Source: DAOTKC01 sp035449045 (GTDB lineage Bacteria; Bacillota; Clostridia; Christensenellales; CAG-917). Taken from it: a DNA stretch of 64,000 nt. The translations under genes and the position numbers were made by a program. Below the pieces are notes generated by a model. That model made no database searches and was not told where the DNA came from. It saw only the letters and a program-made list of their open reading frames with translations. The stretch covers positions 7,798 to 71,797 of the forward strand of contig DAOTKC010000004.1 of the NCBI GenBank assembly GCA_035449045.1, in the 5' to 3' direction. Numbering within the stretch: the first letter of the stretch is position 1; each line of letters starts with the position of its first letter. Below are positions 17,996 to 26,829 of this stretch, in pieces.

Positions 17996-18065
17996 CGAAA
18001 AACTTTGGATAGCGGCGCGGTGCGCCCGAACGAAAAATTAATAATTAGTAATAATAATGAATAAC
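17996..18065 (-). repeat. dispersed intergenic repeat, short copy after gyrA
   Basis: Contains AACGAAAAACTTTGGATAGC and then CCGAACGAAAAATTAATAAT and AATAATAATGAATAA, the inverted form of the element seen complete at 46951-47148. It is truncated and lacks the central CGTTGAGCG core. Confidence 0.6.
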
Positions 18066-18075
18066 TTCGGAAAGA

Positions 18076-18108
18076 AAAAATTCCGCGAAAACAGCGGAAT
18101 TTTTTTAT
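18076..18108. terminator. bidirectional terminator, gyrA versus the acyltransferase gene
   Basis: Stem AATTCCGC/GCGGAATT (18079-18101), loop of about seven bases, A-run on the left and T-run on the right. It lies between two converging genes and can serve both. Confidence 0.85.
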
Positions 18109-18144
18109 TGAAAACCGAAGGTAAAATTTTTAAGCAATGACGAG

Positions 18145-19416
18145 TTATAGATAATTGTTGAGGCTTTCGAGGTCTTTTTCGATGAAGTCGAACAGCTTAT
18201 TCACCGTCGCTTCGTCGCGCGCCGTGCCCGATATTGCAACGCAGAGCGTGACGACGCCGCGATAAGTCGAGAGTGAAAGCTGGAAATATGGGGGATATTT
18301 GACCGAGCCCGTCAGCCAAAGGCTTTTTGCCGGCTTTTCAAAAACGGCGGCCGTCTCGTCGAAGACGCCGATGTTGGACATCGCGACGAGCGGATTGTTG
18401 AACACCTTGCGCATGACGAGCTTGGCAAGCCCGTAAGGGAGAAGCGAATAGCCGAGCTGAAGCAGAAAGAGTCCGTTTAGGCCGGGATATTTCGACTTAC
18501 TTATTATCATTTCGTCGTGCACCTTGCGGACTGCCGCCATGATGTCTTCGGCGGGGCTGCCTTCGGCGCGGCAGACCATCTTGGAGACAAAATTTGTGAG
18601 CCCCTTGGTCTTTTTCTCGGGAAGATAGCGGCGAAGATCTATGATACAGTCGATTTCAAGCGGCGCGGAAGAGCCCTCGGTGAGCCTCGCCATGGCGCGA
18701 GCGTATGCGGCCAAAATGACGTCGTTCACCGTAAAGCCGTATTTTTTGGAAAAGGCCTTGAGGGCGGTAAATCGTCCGTTATCTATTGCTCTTGTCAAAA
18801 TCATGGGCGAGCCGTAGACGGCCTTTTCAAAGGGGAAGCCGCGCTTCTCGGCGTTCTTTTTGCCGTAATCGACCATGGCGGCCGACTTGATTTTGTCGCT
18901 CAGCGAAAAGCCGTCATAGAGCTCGGAAAATTTTCTCGAGCCGCTCGTAAAGGAATCCTTATAATTAGGATTATACTTTAAGTTGGTGTAGCACCTTGAA
19001 AGCAACGCCAGCCACTCCTTGAAGGCGGCGCCGTCGAACAGCATGTGGTTGATTAAAAAACAGACGGTGTCGCTCTCCTCTCCTCTGAATATGGCGATTT
19101 TAACTTGCGGGCCTTTCTTTTCGGCGATTTTGGAGGTTAAAAATCTCTCTTTGTCGGAAAGCTCGGCGCCCTCTATGACTTGAACGGCGTCCTCGGGCGC
19201 AAGGTCGGTTTCCACCCACTTGCTCCTAAAAAGCCCCGCCCGAAAACGAGTTAAAAAGAGCGGGAAAACCTCCGTAGCGGCGGCGAAAGCGCGCTTAAAA
19301 AGCTCTATATCAAGTTTGCCGTCGGTCTCCAGGACGGCGTGCATCATATGGTCGTTGTAATCGCCGAAAAATTTGTGAATGGTGTCCCAAAGCTCGGCTT
19401 TATAAGTTTTTTTCAT
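18145..19416 (-). CDS. stand-alone condensation-fold (BAHD/alcohol acetyltransferase-like) acyltransferase
   Basis: A 423-residue protein of the chloramphenicol acetyltransferase-like fold used by peptide-synthetase condensation domains, wax ester synthases and alcohol acetyltransferases. The catalytic motif HxxxDG is seen as NHMLFDGAAF near residue 123. A second conserved region, DCIIDLRRYLPEK near 272, matches the D-R-x-x element of the C-terminal half. No carrier protein or adenylation gene is nearby, so it probably makes an ester or amide on a free acceptor, perhaps lipid-like. The leader is AAGGAG, and a strong TTGACA promoter lies upstream. Acyl donor and acceptor are unknown. Confidence 0.75.
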   Translation of the reverse strand: MKKTYKAELWDTIHKFFGDYNDHMMHAVLETDGKLDIELFKRAFAAATEVFPLFLTRFRAGLFRSKWVETDLAPEDAVQVIEGAELSDKERFLTSKIAEKKGPQVKIAIFRGEESDTVCFLINHMLFDGAAFKEWLALLSRCYTNLKYNPNYKDSFTSGSRKFSELYDGFSLSDKIKSAAMVDYGKKNAEKRGFPFEKAVYGSPMILTRAIDNGRFTALKAFSKKYGFTVNDVILAAYARAMARLTEGSSAPLEIDCIIDLRRYLPEKKTKGLTNFVSKMVCRAEGSPAEDIMAAVRKVHDEMIISKSKYPGLNGLFLLQLGYSLLPYGLAKLVMRKVFNNPLVAMSNIGVFDETAAVFEKPAKSLWLTGSVKYPPYFQLSLSTYRGVVTLCVAISGTARDEATVNKLFDFIEKDLESLNNYL

Positions 19417-19458
19417 ATCGGCTCCTTGTATATAATGTGTTTATATATCAATACTGTC

Positions 19459-19488
19459 ATTATATTATTGCTGTTTATGTTCTGTCAA
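19459..19488 (-). promoter_or_regulatory. promoter of the acyltransferase gene
   Basis: Minus strand: -35 TTGACA (19483-19488), 18-base spacer, -10 TATAAT (19459-19464). The leader is about 35 bases. The rest of the 19417-19677 spacer is AT-rich and holds the ribosome-binding site AAGGCGGAGAG of the next gene. Confidence 0.75.
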
Positions 19489-19677
19489 GCCGTAAAAGCC
19501 CTTTTTTAAGAAAATTTTCGTCTTTTATATGTCTTTCGAATTAAAAACCAAATAAAAAATCTGTTTTTTTGCAGGTAAAATAAACTTAACTTAGACAAGT
19601 GTCGATAAAATATTGTTTTTTTTAGTGCCTCGTGGTAATATGATTATGCTTTTAAAACAATTTTAAGGCGGAGAGAT

Positions 19678-21363
19678 ATGGAGAAATCAAACGTTCAATG
19701 GTGGAAAGAGGCCTGCTTTTATCAGATTTGGCCGAGAAGCTTCAAAGACGGCAACAATGACGGCATCGGCGACCTTAAGGGAATTTTGGAAAAGCTTCCC
19801 TATATCAAGGAGTTGGGCTGCGACGCCATTTGGTTTTCGCCGCTCTACGTTTCGCCGCAAAGCGACTACGGTTACGACATAGCCGACTACCGCGACATCG
19901 CGCCCGAATACGGCACTCTCGACGATTTCAAGGCGGTTTTGGACGCTGCGCACGCACTCGGAATCAAGGTCATAATGGACCTCGTCATTAACCACACATC
20001 CAACAAGCACCGCTGGTTTTTGGAAAGCAGAAAAGGCGGCGACGACAACCCTTATAAGGATTATTATATTTGGCGCCCCGGCAAGGGAAAAGACGGCAAG
20101 AAAAAGCCCAACAATTGGACGGCGACCTTCCCCGGCGAGGCGTGGGAATTCGACGAAGTTCGCGGCGAATATTACCTCCACCTTTTCGCTGTCGAGCAGC
20201 CCGACCTCAACATGGACAACCCCAAGGTCCGAGAAGAGGTCAAGGACATCATGCGCTTTTGGCTGGATATGGGTGTCGACGGCTTCCGCGAGGACGTCAT
20301 CACTTTCATAAGCAAGCGTGAAGGCCTGCCCAACGGCTTTCCCATTCCCGCCGCGCGCGGCATCGAGCACTACGCAAACGGCCCGCACCTTCACGAATAC
20401 CTGAAAGAATTTAAGGAAGTTTGGGCAAGCTACGGCGCCATGACGGTGGGTGAGGCGCCCATGATGACGCCCAAACGCGCTCTCAAGTTCATATCCGAAG
20501 GCGAAAATCAGGAGCTCAACATGATGTTCGGCTTCCAGCACATGGAGGCGGATTGTTTCTTGTTCAGCTGGCTGAGGCGCCCCTTCAACCTCAGAAAATT
20601 AAAGAGGGTTCTCAATAATTGGCAGACCAAGCTCTACGGCAAGGCGTGGAACACATTGTTTATCGAAAACCATGACCAGCCGCGCATCGTTTCGCGCTAC
20701 GGCTGCGACCACGAGGCCTACCGCGCGCTGAGCGCCAAGGCGCTTGCCACCATGTATCTCTTGCTTTCGGGTACTCCCTTCATCTATCAAGGGCAGGAAA
20801 TCGGCATGACCAACATCGGCGGCGAAAAGCTCTCCGACTACGCCGACGTCAACACCTTCGCCTGCTATCGGCTTTTTAGAAAGCTGGGCTTCTCCCACGA
20901 GAACGTCATGGCAAAGGCCGCCTACGCCGCCCGCGACAACGCCAGAACGCCGGTGCAATGGAGCGCAGGTAAATACGCCGGATTTTCTAAATCCGAACCG
21001 TGGTTCCGCGTTAACCCCAACCATAAAAAAGTTAACGTCGAAGACGCCTTAAACAACGAAAACAGCATTTTAAACTACTATAAAGAGCTGATAAAGTTCC
21101 GAAAAGGAAATAAAACGGTGCTTTACGGCGACTTTATCCTCCACAACAAATTCAGTAAAAAGCTGTTCGTCTACGAAAGAAACTACCTCGGTGAAAAGCT
21201 TTTGGTCGCCATAAACTTCACTACATGCGACGTCCCCTTTGTTGCCCCAAAGGGCATTGACTTAAACGGGGGCAAGCTTATTATCAGCAACTATCCTCAC
21301 GCCGAAAATGAGCCCGCGCCCGTAAGCCTGCGCCCCTACGAAGCCGTTGTCTTTAAGTTCTAA
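19678..21363 (+). CDS. GH13 alpha-glucosidase (oligo-1,6-glucosidase/trehalose-6-phosphate hydrolase type)
   Basis: A 561-residue retaining glycoside hydrolase. It opens WWKEACFYQIWPRSFKD, the family hallmark. The (beta/alpha)8 barrel carries the nucleophile Asp in GVDGFREDVI near residue 202, the acid/base Glu in MTVGEAP near 257, and the transition-state Asp in ENHDQPR near 333. ARTPVQWS near 425 is typical of the subfamily 31 group. It acts in the cytoplasm on small alpha-glucosides; sequence alone does not separate isomaltose, sucrose or trehalose-6-phosphate. No sugar transporter or regulator is adjacent. A paralogue is convergent just downstream. Confidence 0.9.
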   Translation: MEKSNVQWWKEACFYQIWPRSFKDGNNDGIGDLKGILEKLPYIKELGCDAIWFSPLYVSPQSDYGYDIADYRDIAPEYGTLDDFKAVLDAAHALGIKVIMDLVINHTSNKHRWFLESRKGGDDNPYKDYYIWRPGKGKDGKKKPNNWTATFPGEAWEFDEVRGEYYLHLFAVEQPDLNMDNPKVREEVKDIMRFWLDMGVDGFREDVITFISKREGLPNGFPIPAARGIEHYANGPHLHEYLKEFKEVWASYGAMTVGEAPMMTPKRALKFISEGENQELNMMFGFQHMEADCFLFSWLRRPFNLRKLKRVLNNWQTKLYGKAWNTLFIENHDQPRIVSRYGCDHEAYRALSAKALATMYLLLSGTPFIYQGQEIGMTNIGGEKLSDYADVNTFACYRLFRKLGFSHENVMAKAAYAARDNARTPVQWSAGKYAGFSKSEPWFRVNPNHKKVNVEDALNNENSILNYYKELIKFRKGNKTVLYGDFILHNKFSKKLFVYERNYLGEKLLVAINFTTCDVPFVAPKGIDLNGGKLIISNYPHAENEPAPVSLRPYEAVVFKF

Positions 21364-21445
21364 TTGCTTATTAACGCCTTTCGCAAAAATTTATAGCTCA
21401 TACCTAATCGGGCAACAAAAAACCAACCGCAAAACTAAGCACAAA

Positions 21446-21476
21446 AAAAATCCCGCACCGTTGCGGGATTTTTTGT
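21446..21476. terminator. bidirectional terminator between the two glucosidase genes
   Basis: Stem AATCCCGCA/TTGCGGGATT (21449-21470) with a three-base loop, eight A on the left and six T on the right. Confidence 0.9.
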
Positions 21477-21510
21477 CATTTTTTAAAGAGTTTCAGCAAT
21501 AAAACATTGA

Positions 21511-23196
21511 TTATTCTTTATAGCTATATTCGTAAACGAACGTTTCGTAGGGCTTTAAAAACCTGTCGGAGATTTTTTCGGAATCGTCCAAATCATAATT
21601 CGACATGACGAGTTTGAAGCCGGAGGCCTTCTTCTTCAGCTCCTCAGGCAAGGCGAAAGCGGTCGGCTTGTCTCTAAAGCTTGCCGCAACTAAGTAGCCT
21701 TTTCCTTGATATTCGCGGGTGTAGACGAATATATCATCGCTCTTAGGGTAGAACTCGTTATAGCTTCCGCATTTTATTATCTCGTTGCCGAGCCTGAAAC
21801 GGTTGAGCTTTTTATAGAAGTTCAAGACCGAGTCGGCGTCTTTTTGAGCCTCCTCTACGTTTATCTCCTTATAGTTCGGGTTCACCATCATCCACGGCTC
21901 GACGTCGGAAAAACCGGCGTATTTACCTGCGCTCCATTGCATCGGCGTTCTGGCGTGGTCGCGGGCGCGCTTCTGAAGCGCCCATCTGACGACGGGAAGC
22001 AGCGGCGGGAACAGTTTTTTGACGAAGTCGTAGACGTTAATCGAAACGATATCCTTGTAATCCTCGCGCTTAAAGTCGGCGATATTGGTCATGCCTATTT
22101 CCTGACCCTGATAGATATAGGGCGTGCCCTTTTGAAAGTTCATGACTACCGCCAGCATCTTGGCGACCTGCTTTCGGTGTTCAAGCTTGCCGTAGCGCGG
22201 AATGACGCGCGAATAGTCGTGGTTTTCCAAAAACAGCGAGTTCCAGCAGTTGTCGGGAATGCGCTGCCAGCTCGAAAGAATCTTTTTAAAGCGCGACAGC
22301 TTGAATTTCCGCGGCACCACGTGGAGGAAAGCGTCGGCCTCCTGGTGCTCGAAGGTGAAGATGGCGTCGAGCTCCTCGCGGTCTTCGGCGACCATGCTCT
22401 CGGCGTCCTTAACGGTGATGCCCTGTCCCTCGCCCACCGTCATGATGTCGTATTTCGACCAGCTGTTTTTATTTAATTCATGGATATATTCGTGATAGTG
22501 CGGCCCGATTACGAATTTTTCGTCGCCGCAGGTGATGGGGTTGAACTTGCCATCGGGGAGCCCTTCCGTTTTGGATATGTAAATTATGACGTCGCAGCGG
22601 AAGCCGTCGACGCCGAGGTCGAGCCAGTAGTTGCAGATGTCGGCGACCTCCTGCCGCACCTTGGGGTTGTCCCAGTTCAAATCGGGCTGTTTTTTGCTGA
22701 ATAAGTGGAGATACCACTCGCCCGTTGTCTCGTCGTATTCCCACGCCGGCCCCGAAAAGCGCGAAGTCCAGTTGTTGGGCGGCTTTTTACCGTCCTTGCC
22801 TCTGCCGGGACGCCAAATGTAGTAGTCGCGGTAGGGGTTGTCCTTGCTTTTTTTGGACTCCTGAAACCAAAAATGCTCGTCCGAGGTGTGGTTGACGACC
22901 AAGTCCATAATCAGGCGGATGCCGCGCTTGTGCATGCCGTCAATCATCTCCTTCCAGTCGTCCAGCGTGCCGAATTCCTCCATTATGTCGCGGTAGTCGG
23001 AGATGTCGTAGCCGTTGTCGTCGTTGGGGGATTTATAACACGGCGAAAGCCAAACCGCCGTTACGCCGAGATCCTTTAAGTAGTCGAGCTTTTCGATGAT
23101 GCCGCGGATATCGCCGACGCCGTCACCGTTGCTGTCGCGAAAGCTTCTCGGGTAAATCTGATAAAAAATGCTGTCCTTATACCATCTGGTCTTCAT
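21511..23196 (-). CDS. GH13 alpha-glucosidase, paralogue of the preceding gene
   Basis: A 561-residue GH13 enzyme of the same subfamily. The opening is WYKDSIFYQIYPRSFRD; the nucleophile Asp is in GVDGFRCDVI, the acid/base Glu in MTVGEGQG, and the stabilising Asp in ENHDYSRVI, where the usual Gln-Pro after the Asp is Tyr-Ser. That change lies beside the -1 subsite and suggests a different linkage or acceptor preference from its neighbour. ARTPMQWSAGKYAGFS is nearly identical between the two. I chose the ATG at 23196 because GGGAGGAG precedes it; an upstream in-frame ATG 10 codons earlier is less likely. Confidence 0.9.
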   Translation of the reverse strand: MKTRWYKDSIFYQIYPRSFRDSNGDGVGDIRGIIEKLDYLKDLGVTAVWLSPCYKSPNDDNGYDISDYRDIMEEFGTLDDWKEMIDGMHKRGIRLIMDLVVNHTSDEHFWFQESKKSKDNPYRDYYIWRPGRGKDGKKPPNNWTSRFSGPAWEYDETTGEWYLHLFSKKQPDLNWDNPKVRQEVADICNYWLDLGVDGFRCDVIIYISKTEGLPDGKFNPITCGDEKFVIGPHYHEYIHELNKNSWSKYDIMTVGEGQGITVKDAESMVAEDREELDAIFTFEHQEADAFLHVVPRKFKLSRFKKILSSWQRIPDNCWNSLFLENHDYSRVIPRYGKLEHRKQVAKMLAVVMNFQKGTPYIYQGQEIGMTNIADFKREDYKDIVSINVYDFVKKLFPPLLPVVRWALQKRARDHARTPMQWSAGKYAGFSDVEPWMMVNPNYKEINVEEAQKDADSVLNFYKKLNRFRLGNEIIKCGSYNEFYPKSDDIFVYTREYQGKGYLVAASFRDKPTAFALPEELKKKASGFKLVMSNYDLDDSEKISDRFLKPYETFVYEYSYKE

Positions 23197-23261
23197 AACT
23201 CCTCCCAAACGTTGTTCTTCTTTCAATTATAAGCCATATCCCGCCGTCTGTCAAAGCGCTG

Positions 23262-23420
23262 CGGATAGCGGCTTACGCCGAACGATAAACGCTCAACGAA
23301 AAACGAAAAACTGCGGATAGCGGTTTACGCCGAACGGCTTACGCCGAACGGCTTACGCCGAACGATAAACGCTCAACAAAAAACGAAAACCTGCGGATAG
23401 CGGCGCAAGCGCCAAATAAA
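23262..23420 (-). repeat. dispersed intergenic repeat, two tandem copies plus a mini-repeat
   Basis: Two copies of the element CGATAAACGCTCAACGAAAA, then CGAAAAACTGCGGATAGCGG, occur within 160 bases. Between them the 14-bp motif GCTTACGCCGAACG is repeated three times. The same core appears at 25031-25170, 46951-47148 and in part near 18000 and 61560. The final copy ends GCGGCGCAAGCGCC, a small palindrome. Confidence 0.85.
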
Positions 23421-23475
23421 ACTAAAATTGCGCGTGGGCAGTAACACCGCCCTGTGCCATTTATAACCCGAAATT

Positions 23476-23552
23476 GAAGAGGCCGCCTAATAATAAGAAC
23501 ATCGGGCGGCCTCTTCAAAATATGATAAGGGGGAAAATTATGAGCTGATATA
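23476..23552 (+). other. long hairpin followed by a start-stop mini-ORF
   Basis: A perfect 12-bp stem GAAGAGGCCGCC/GGCGGCCTCTTC (23476-23487 with 23505-23516) and a 17-base loop are followed by AAAATATGATAAGGGGG and then ATG AGC TGA at a good ribosome-binding distance. The hairpin lacks a long T-run on either strand, so it is a weak terminator at best. The remainder of the 23197-23663 spacer shows no gene. Confidence 0.5.
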
Positions 23553-23663
23553 ATCAATCTTTAATTACAAGCAAATTTTAACATTAGCCAAAATGTTTGT
23601 CAAGAAGTTTTGTTAAAAAAGTTGCAAAAAATTTTGTTATAGTTTAAAAAAGCCGCATTTTCC

Positions 23664-24938
23664 TTAAATTTCGCGCAATACATCGGTGAGTTTTGTCAAA
23701 ATACGAGCCGCAATTTCGGGGTCACCCTCAACCATAATTCGGATTACGGGCTCTGTTCCGCTGGCTCTGACTAAAACGCAGCCGGCGTCGCCCATGAGCT
23801 TCTTTGCTCGCTCGACCTCCTTCAATAAATAAGTGTTGGACATCGCGGCGTATTTATCGCGGACGGCAACGTTTTTCTCGGTGACGGGATAGGGTTTATA
23901 GTCGGGAAGGTCGGTGATAAGCCGCGTCTTTAAAAACCACGCCGCCGACATGATGCCGTCGCAGGTCGCAACGTAGTCGCCGATTATGAGGTGTCCGCTC
24001 CTCTCGCCGCCGAGAGCGGCGTTCAGGCGTTTCATATCGGCGAGCACGTATTTGTCGCCGACGTCGGCGCGGTGGAGCTTGACGCCCCGACGGGATAAAA
24101 AGCATTCGAGGGCGGAGTTGGTCATCGAGGTGCCGACGACTATGTTATTTTTGAGAAGCCCGCGCGAGAGAAGATAGTCGGAAATGTAATATAGAAAATG
24201 GTCGCCGTCGAGAAGCTTGCCGTCATAAATCCCTATCACGCGGTCGCCGTCGCCGTCGAAGGCGAAGCCGACGCCGTCAGTCATCTTTGTCGATAAAAAC
24301 TCGGGGTGCGTCGAGCCCGAATAGACGTTGACCAAATCGCCGTCGTAAGAGTTGCAAAGTGCGGTGACGGAGGCGCCCAAGGCGGAAAAGATGTCCGCCG
24401 CGAAACCCGCGGTAGCGCCGAAACAGCAGTCAAGCGTTATTGATATGCCCGAAAACGAGGCGTTGACCGCCTCTTTAACATAGTCGCAATAAATCGCCTT
24501 GGCGTCTTGAAGGTCAACAAGCTTAGCGGCGCCTAAGCCTTTCGCGGGGTTTTCCATCTGCTCGTTGAAGCGCTCCTCCAGCGAGGCGGGCGGCTTTTCG
24601 CCTTCGGCAACCAGCGTTTTTAAGCCGTTGTCGGTGGGCGGGTTGTGGGACGCCGTCACCATGACGCCGTAGTCCGCCTCGAATTTTTTGACTAAAAAGG
24701 CGAGCACGGGTGTGGGGATTATCCCCGCCGAAATAATCTCGAGGTCAAATTCGCTCAAGCCCTCGATTAGCTCGGCGTAAATCTCCTCCGAGGTGTTTCT
24801 GGTGTCCCTCGCTACGACGATGCGCTTCGGCTTATATCCGCCCAAAACGCGGGCGAGCCTGAGCGCGGTGTGTTCAAAGAGCAGCAGACGCCCTTCGGCG
24901 CGGATTCCATCGGTTCCAAATAAACAAGATTTATCCAT
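23664..24938 (-). CDS. glmM: phosphoglucosamine mutase
   Basis: A 424-residue alpha-D-phosphohexomutase that converts glucosamine-6-phosphate to glucosamine-1-phosphate for UDP-GlcNAc and wall synthesis. The start FGTDGIRAEG is the GlmM hallmark. The phospho-serine is in VTASHNPPTDNG near residue 100, metal binding is DGDGDR near 231, sugar binding is GGERSGH near 315, and the phosphate loop is RASGTEPVIRIMVE near 393. It is slightly shorter than the usual 445. TATAAT (24947-24952) ends eight bases before the ATG and there is no Shine-Dalgarno, so the message may have almost no leader. Confidence 0.92.
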   Translation of the reverse strand: MDKSCLFGTDGIRAEGRLLLFEHTALRLARVLGGYKPKRIVVARDTRNTSEEIYAELIEGLSEFDLEIISAGIIPTPVLAFLVKKFEADYGVMVTASHNPPTDNGLKTLVAEGEKPPASLEERFNEQMENPAKGLGAAKLVDLQDAKAIYCDYVKEAVNASFSGISITLDCCFGATAGFAADIFSALGASVTALCNSYDGDLVNVYSGSTHPEFLSTKMTDGVGFAFDGDGDRVIGIYDGKLLDGDHFLYYISDYLLSRGLLKNNIVVGTSMTNSALECFLSRRGVKLHRADVGDKYVLADMKRLNAALGGERSGHLIIGDYVATCDGIMSAAWFLKTRLITDLPDYKPYPVTEKNVAVRDKYAAMSNTYLLKEVERAKKLMGDAGCVLVRASGTEPVIRIMVEGDPEIAARILTKLTDVLREI

Positions 24939-25030
24939 GATGGAATATTATATTCAAAATATTTTCCGCGAGTGACTTGCTCCAAAATCGCCAAAAAAAT
25001 TTTTTTCTCAAATAAAGCGGTAAAGCAACC

Positions 25031-25170
25031 ACATTATTCATTATTCGTTAATCATATTCATTCCGCGAAAGCCGCAATCCGCAGTTTTTCGTTTTTCGTT
25101 GAGCGTTTTTCGTTCGGTGAAAGCCGCTATCCACAGTTTTTCGTTTTTCGTTGAGCGTTTATCGTTCGGG
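25031..25170 (+). repeat. dispersed intergenic repeat, two copies
   Basis: An ATTATTCATTATTCGTTAAT tract is followed by two copies of GCCGC(A/T)ATCC(G/A)CAG and TTTTTCGTTTTTCGTTGAGC, each ending in (T/A)TCGTTCGG. The second copy contains CTATCCACA, 8 of 9 to a DnaA box. Confidence 0.85.
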
Positions 25171-25214
25171 CTTCCTCATTGAATGCGCGCGCCATTCAAT
25201 GGGCAGCCCGTTGC
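25169..25214. repeat. imperfect hairpin around a CATTGAATG/CATTCAATG inverted repeat
   Basis: CGGGCT and AGCCCG outer arms enclose CATTGAATG and CATTCAATG inner arms with a CGCGCGC loop. There is no T-run, so it is not a normal terminator. It immediately follows the dispersed repeat and shares the CATTGAATG and CAATGGG words with the hairpin of the candidate RNA at 38173-38370. Apart from this and the repeat, the 24939-25301 spacer shows nothing recognisable. Confidence 0.6.
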
Positions 25215-25301
25215 GCGGTTTATAAATTTTTGTGACTATTTTTGTCAAGACTATTACATTTGCGTTGGATTTTTGCTATTATTTTTATTAGGAGAGGGAA
25301 T

Positions 25302-25625
25302 ATGAGCAATGTAAAGCACCCTAAGGGCAAGCTCAGGCTGATGGCCGCCGAGGCAAAAAAGCGCGTCACGGAAAACAACTACAAAGCGGTGCAAAAAGAT
25401 AGTGTGATGTCCGAGTTGCCCTTGATGGAACGCGAGCTTTACCGAAAAATTCTCGATATTTTGGCGCGGGAATCCGAGCTCATTAACCCGATAGGCGAGC
25501 TTATAAACCGCGAAGCGTTTGAAAAAATGACGCCCGCCGAGAGGCAGCGGGAGCTCTTTCGGCTCTCCGAACTCTATTTGAAAATTAAGGCGAAACTTGC
25601 CAAGGTGAAATCCAAAAGCGAATAG
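25302..25625 (+). CDS. small conserved-looking protein of unknown function
   Basis: A 107-residue, charged, probably helical cytoplasmic protein starting MSNVKHPKGKLRLMAAEAKK and ending KLAKVKSKSE. No signal peptide, membrane segment or family motif is recognised. The centre (MERELYRKILDILARESELI) is amphipathic and the C-terminus is Lys-rich, so a coiled-coil or nucleic-acid contact is possible but unproven. The start is set by the strong leader AGGAGAGGGAAT. It is followed by a strong terminator and appears to be a single-gene unit convergent with trxB. Confidence 0.7.
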   Translation: MSNVKHPKGKLRLMAAEAKKRVTENNYKAVQKDSVMSELPLMERELYRKILDILARESELINPIGELINREAFEKMTPAERQRELFRLSELYLKIKAKLAKVKSKSE

Positions 25626-25668
25626 CTTTTTAGCCTTCAATCCCGATATCAAAATAAGTGAAAACAAA

Positions 25669-25700
25669 AAAATCCGACAGAGCTCTGTCGGATTTTTTAA
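25669..25700. terminator. bidirectional terminator (small protein and trxB)
   Basis: A perfect 24-bp palindrome, AATCCGACAGAG with its complement (25671-25694), flanked by A-runs on the left and TTTTTT on the right. It lies between converging genes. Confidence 0.9.
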
Positions 25701-25717
25701 CTAAAAGCCCCCAAAGG

Positions 25718-26632
25718 CTAATTTTTCATTTGGTTAACGTAGTGGACGGCCGAGGTCGCGGCAATGGCGCCGTCGGCGGCGGCGGTGATTACCTGTCTAA
25801 GCGGCTTTACCACGATATCGCCCGCCGCAAAAACGCCCGCAATTTGGGTTTTCATTTCGGCGTCCGCCGCAATGTAGCCGCCTTCGCCCAAAATCGAGGA
25901 GGGAAGACCCGACGTCGACGGCACCCGCCCCACCGCCACAAAGATGCCGTCCAGTTCCATTTCGGAAAGATGTGAGGTCTTTAAATTTTTCAGTTCGGCG
26001 CGGTTTAGTTTGTTTTCGCCGAACAGCGCGGTGACGACGCTGTCCCAAATCGGCTTGACGCCCGCCGACTTCAGCCTATCCGCCAAAATTTGCGAGGCGC
26101 GAAGGGCGTCACGGCGGTGAATTATATAGACTTTTTTGGCGAATCGGGTAAGATACAGCGCATCTTCCGCCGCGGTATTTCCGCCGCCCACCACCGCCAC
26201 CGTCTTGCCTTTGAAGAAAGCGCCGTCGCAGGTAGCGCAATATGATACGCCTTTGCCCGTGAATTCGGCCTCGCCCGGCACGTCCAAAAGCCTGGGGTTG
26301 GCGCCCATGGCTAAAATGACCGCCCGCGCCGTGATTTCGCCGCCGAACTCGGTGTAAATAATCTTTTTTTCGCCGTCGAGCGAAAAGTTTAATATGTTAT
26401 CAAACATAAACTCGGCGCCGAACTCCTCTGCCTGCTCCTTCATGGTCTCGGCCAGCGAAGCGCCGGCAATCCGTTTGACGCCGGGATAGTTTTCAATGTC
26501 CGAAGTGAGCGCGGCCTGACCGCCCGGCCCGTATTTTTCGATAATCAGCGTCCTAAGACCGCCTCTCGCGGCGTAAATCGCCGCCGAAAGTCCGGCGGGC
26601 CCGCCTCCCGCAATCACTATATCGTAAACCAT
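25718..26632 (-). CDS. trxB: thioredoxin reductase
   Basis: A 304-residue FAD/NAD(P)H flavoenzyme that reduces thioredoxin. FAD binding is IAGGGPAGLSAAIYAARGG at the N-terminus, the redox disulfide is CATCDGAFF near residue 135, the NADPH site is VAVVGGGNTAAEDALYL near 153, and the second FAD motif is GVFAAGDIV near 275. The length is normal for low-molecular-weight TrxB. The ATG at 26632 has GAGG five bases upstream; a GTG two codons earlier is less well placed. The stop is TAG, close to the shared terminator. Confidence 0.93.
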   Translation of the reverse strand: MVYDIVIAGGGPAGLSAAIYAARGGLRTLIIEKYGPGGQAALTSDIENYPGVKRIAGASLAETMKEQAEEFGAEFMFDNILNFSLDGEKKIIYTEFGGEITARAVILAMGANPRLLDVPGEAEFTGKGVSYCATCDGAFFKGKTVAVVGGGNTAAEDALYLTRFAKKVYIIHRRDALRASQILADRLKSAGVKPIWDSVVTALFGENKLNRAELKNLKTSHLSEMELDGIFVAVGRVPSTSGLPSSILGEGGYIAADAEMKTQIAGVFAAGDIVVKPLRQVITAAADGAIAATSAVHYVNQMKN

Positions 26633-26671
26633 GTTCACCTCTACCTTGGTAGTTTTATTATTTTACCCGAC

Positions 26672-26829
26672 GCCAAAAAAATTTGTTTTTTGCTTTTTTC
26701 CCGAAAATATAAAAATCCCGCTCGTTTGCTTTTTAAATTTTATAAACCTTGCCAAAAAAATTTGTTTTTTGCTTTTTTCCCGAAAATATAAAAACCCCGC
26801 TCGTTTGTTTTTTAAATTTTATAAACCTT
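26672..26829. repeat. 79-bp tandem duplication between dut and trxB
   Basis: Copy 1 is 26672-26750 and copy 2 is 26751-26829, differing at two positions by my reading. Each begins GCCAAAAAAATTTGTTTTTT and ends AAATTTTATAAACCTT. The second copy abuts the dut stop codon. Each unit is very AT-rich with a short A6/T6 inverted repeat but no convincing terminator. Confidence 0.92.
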
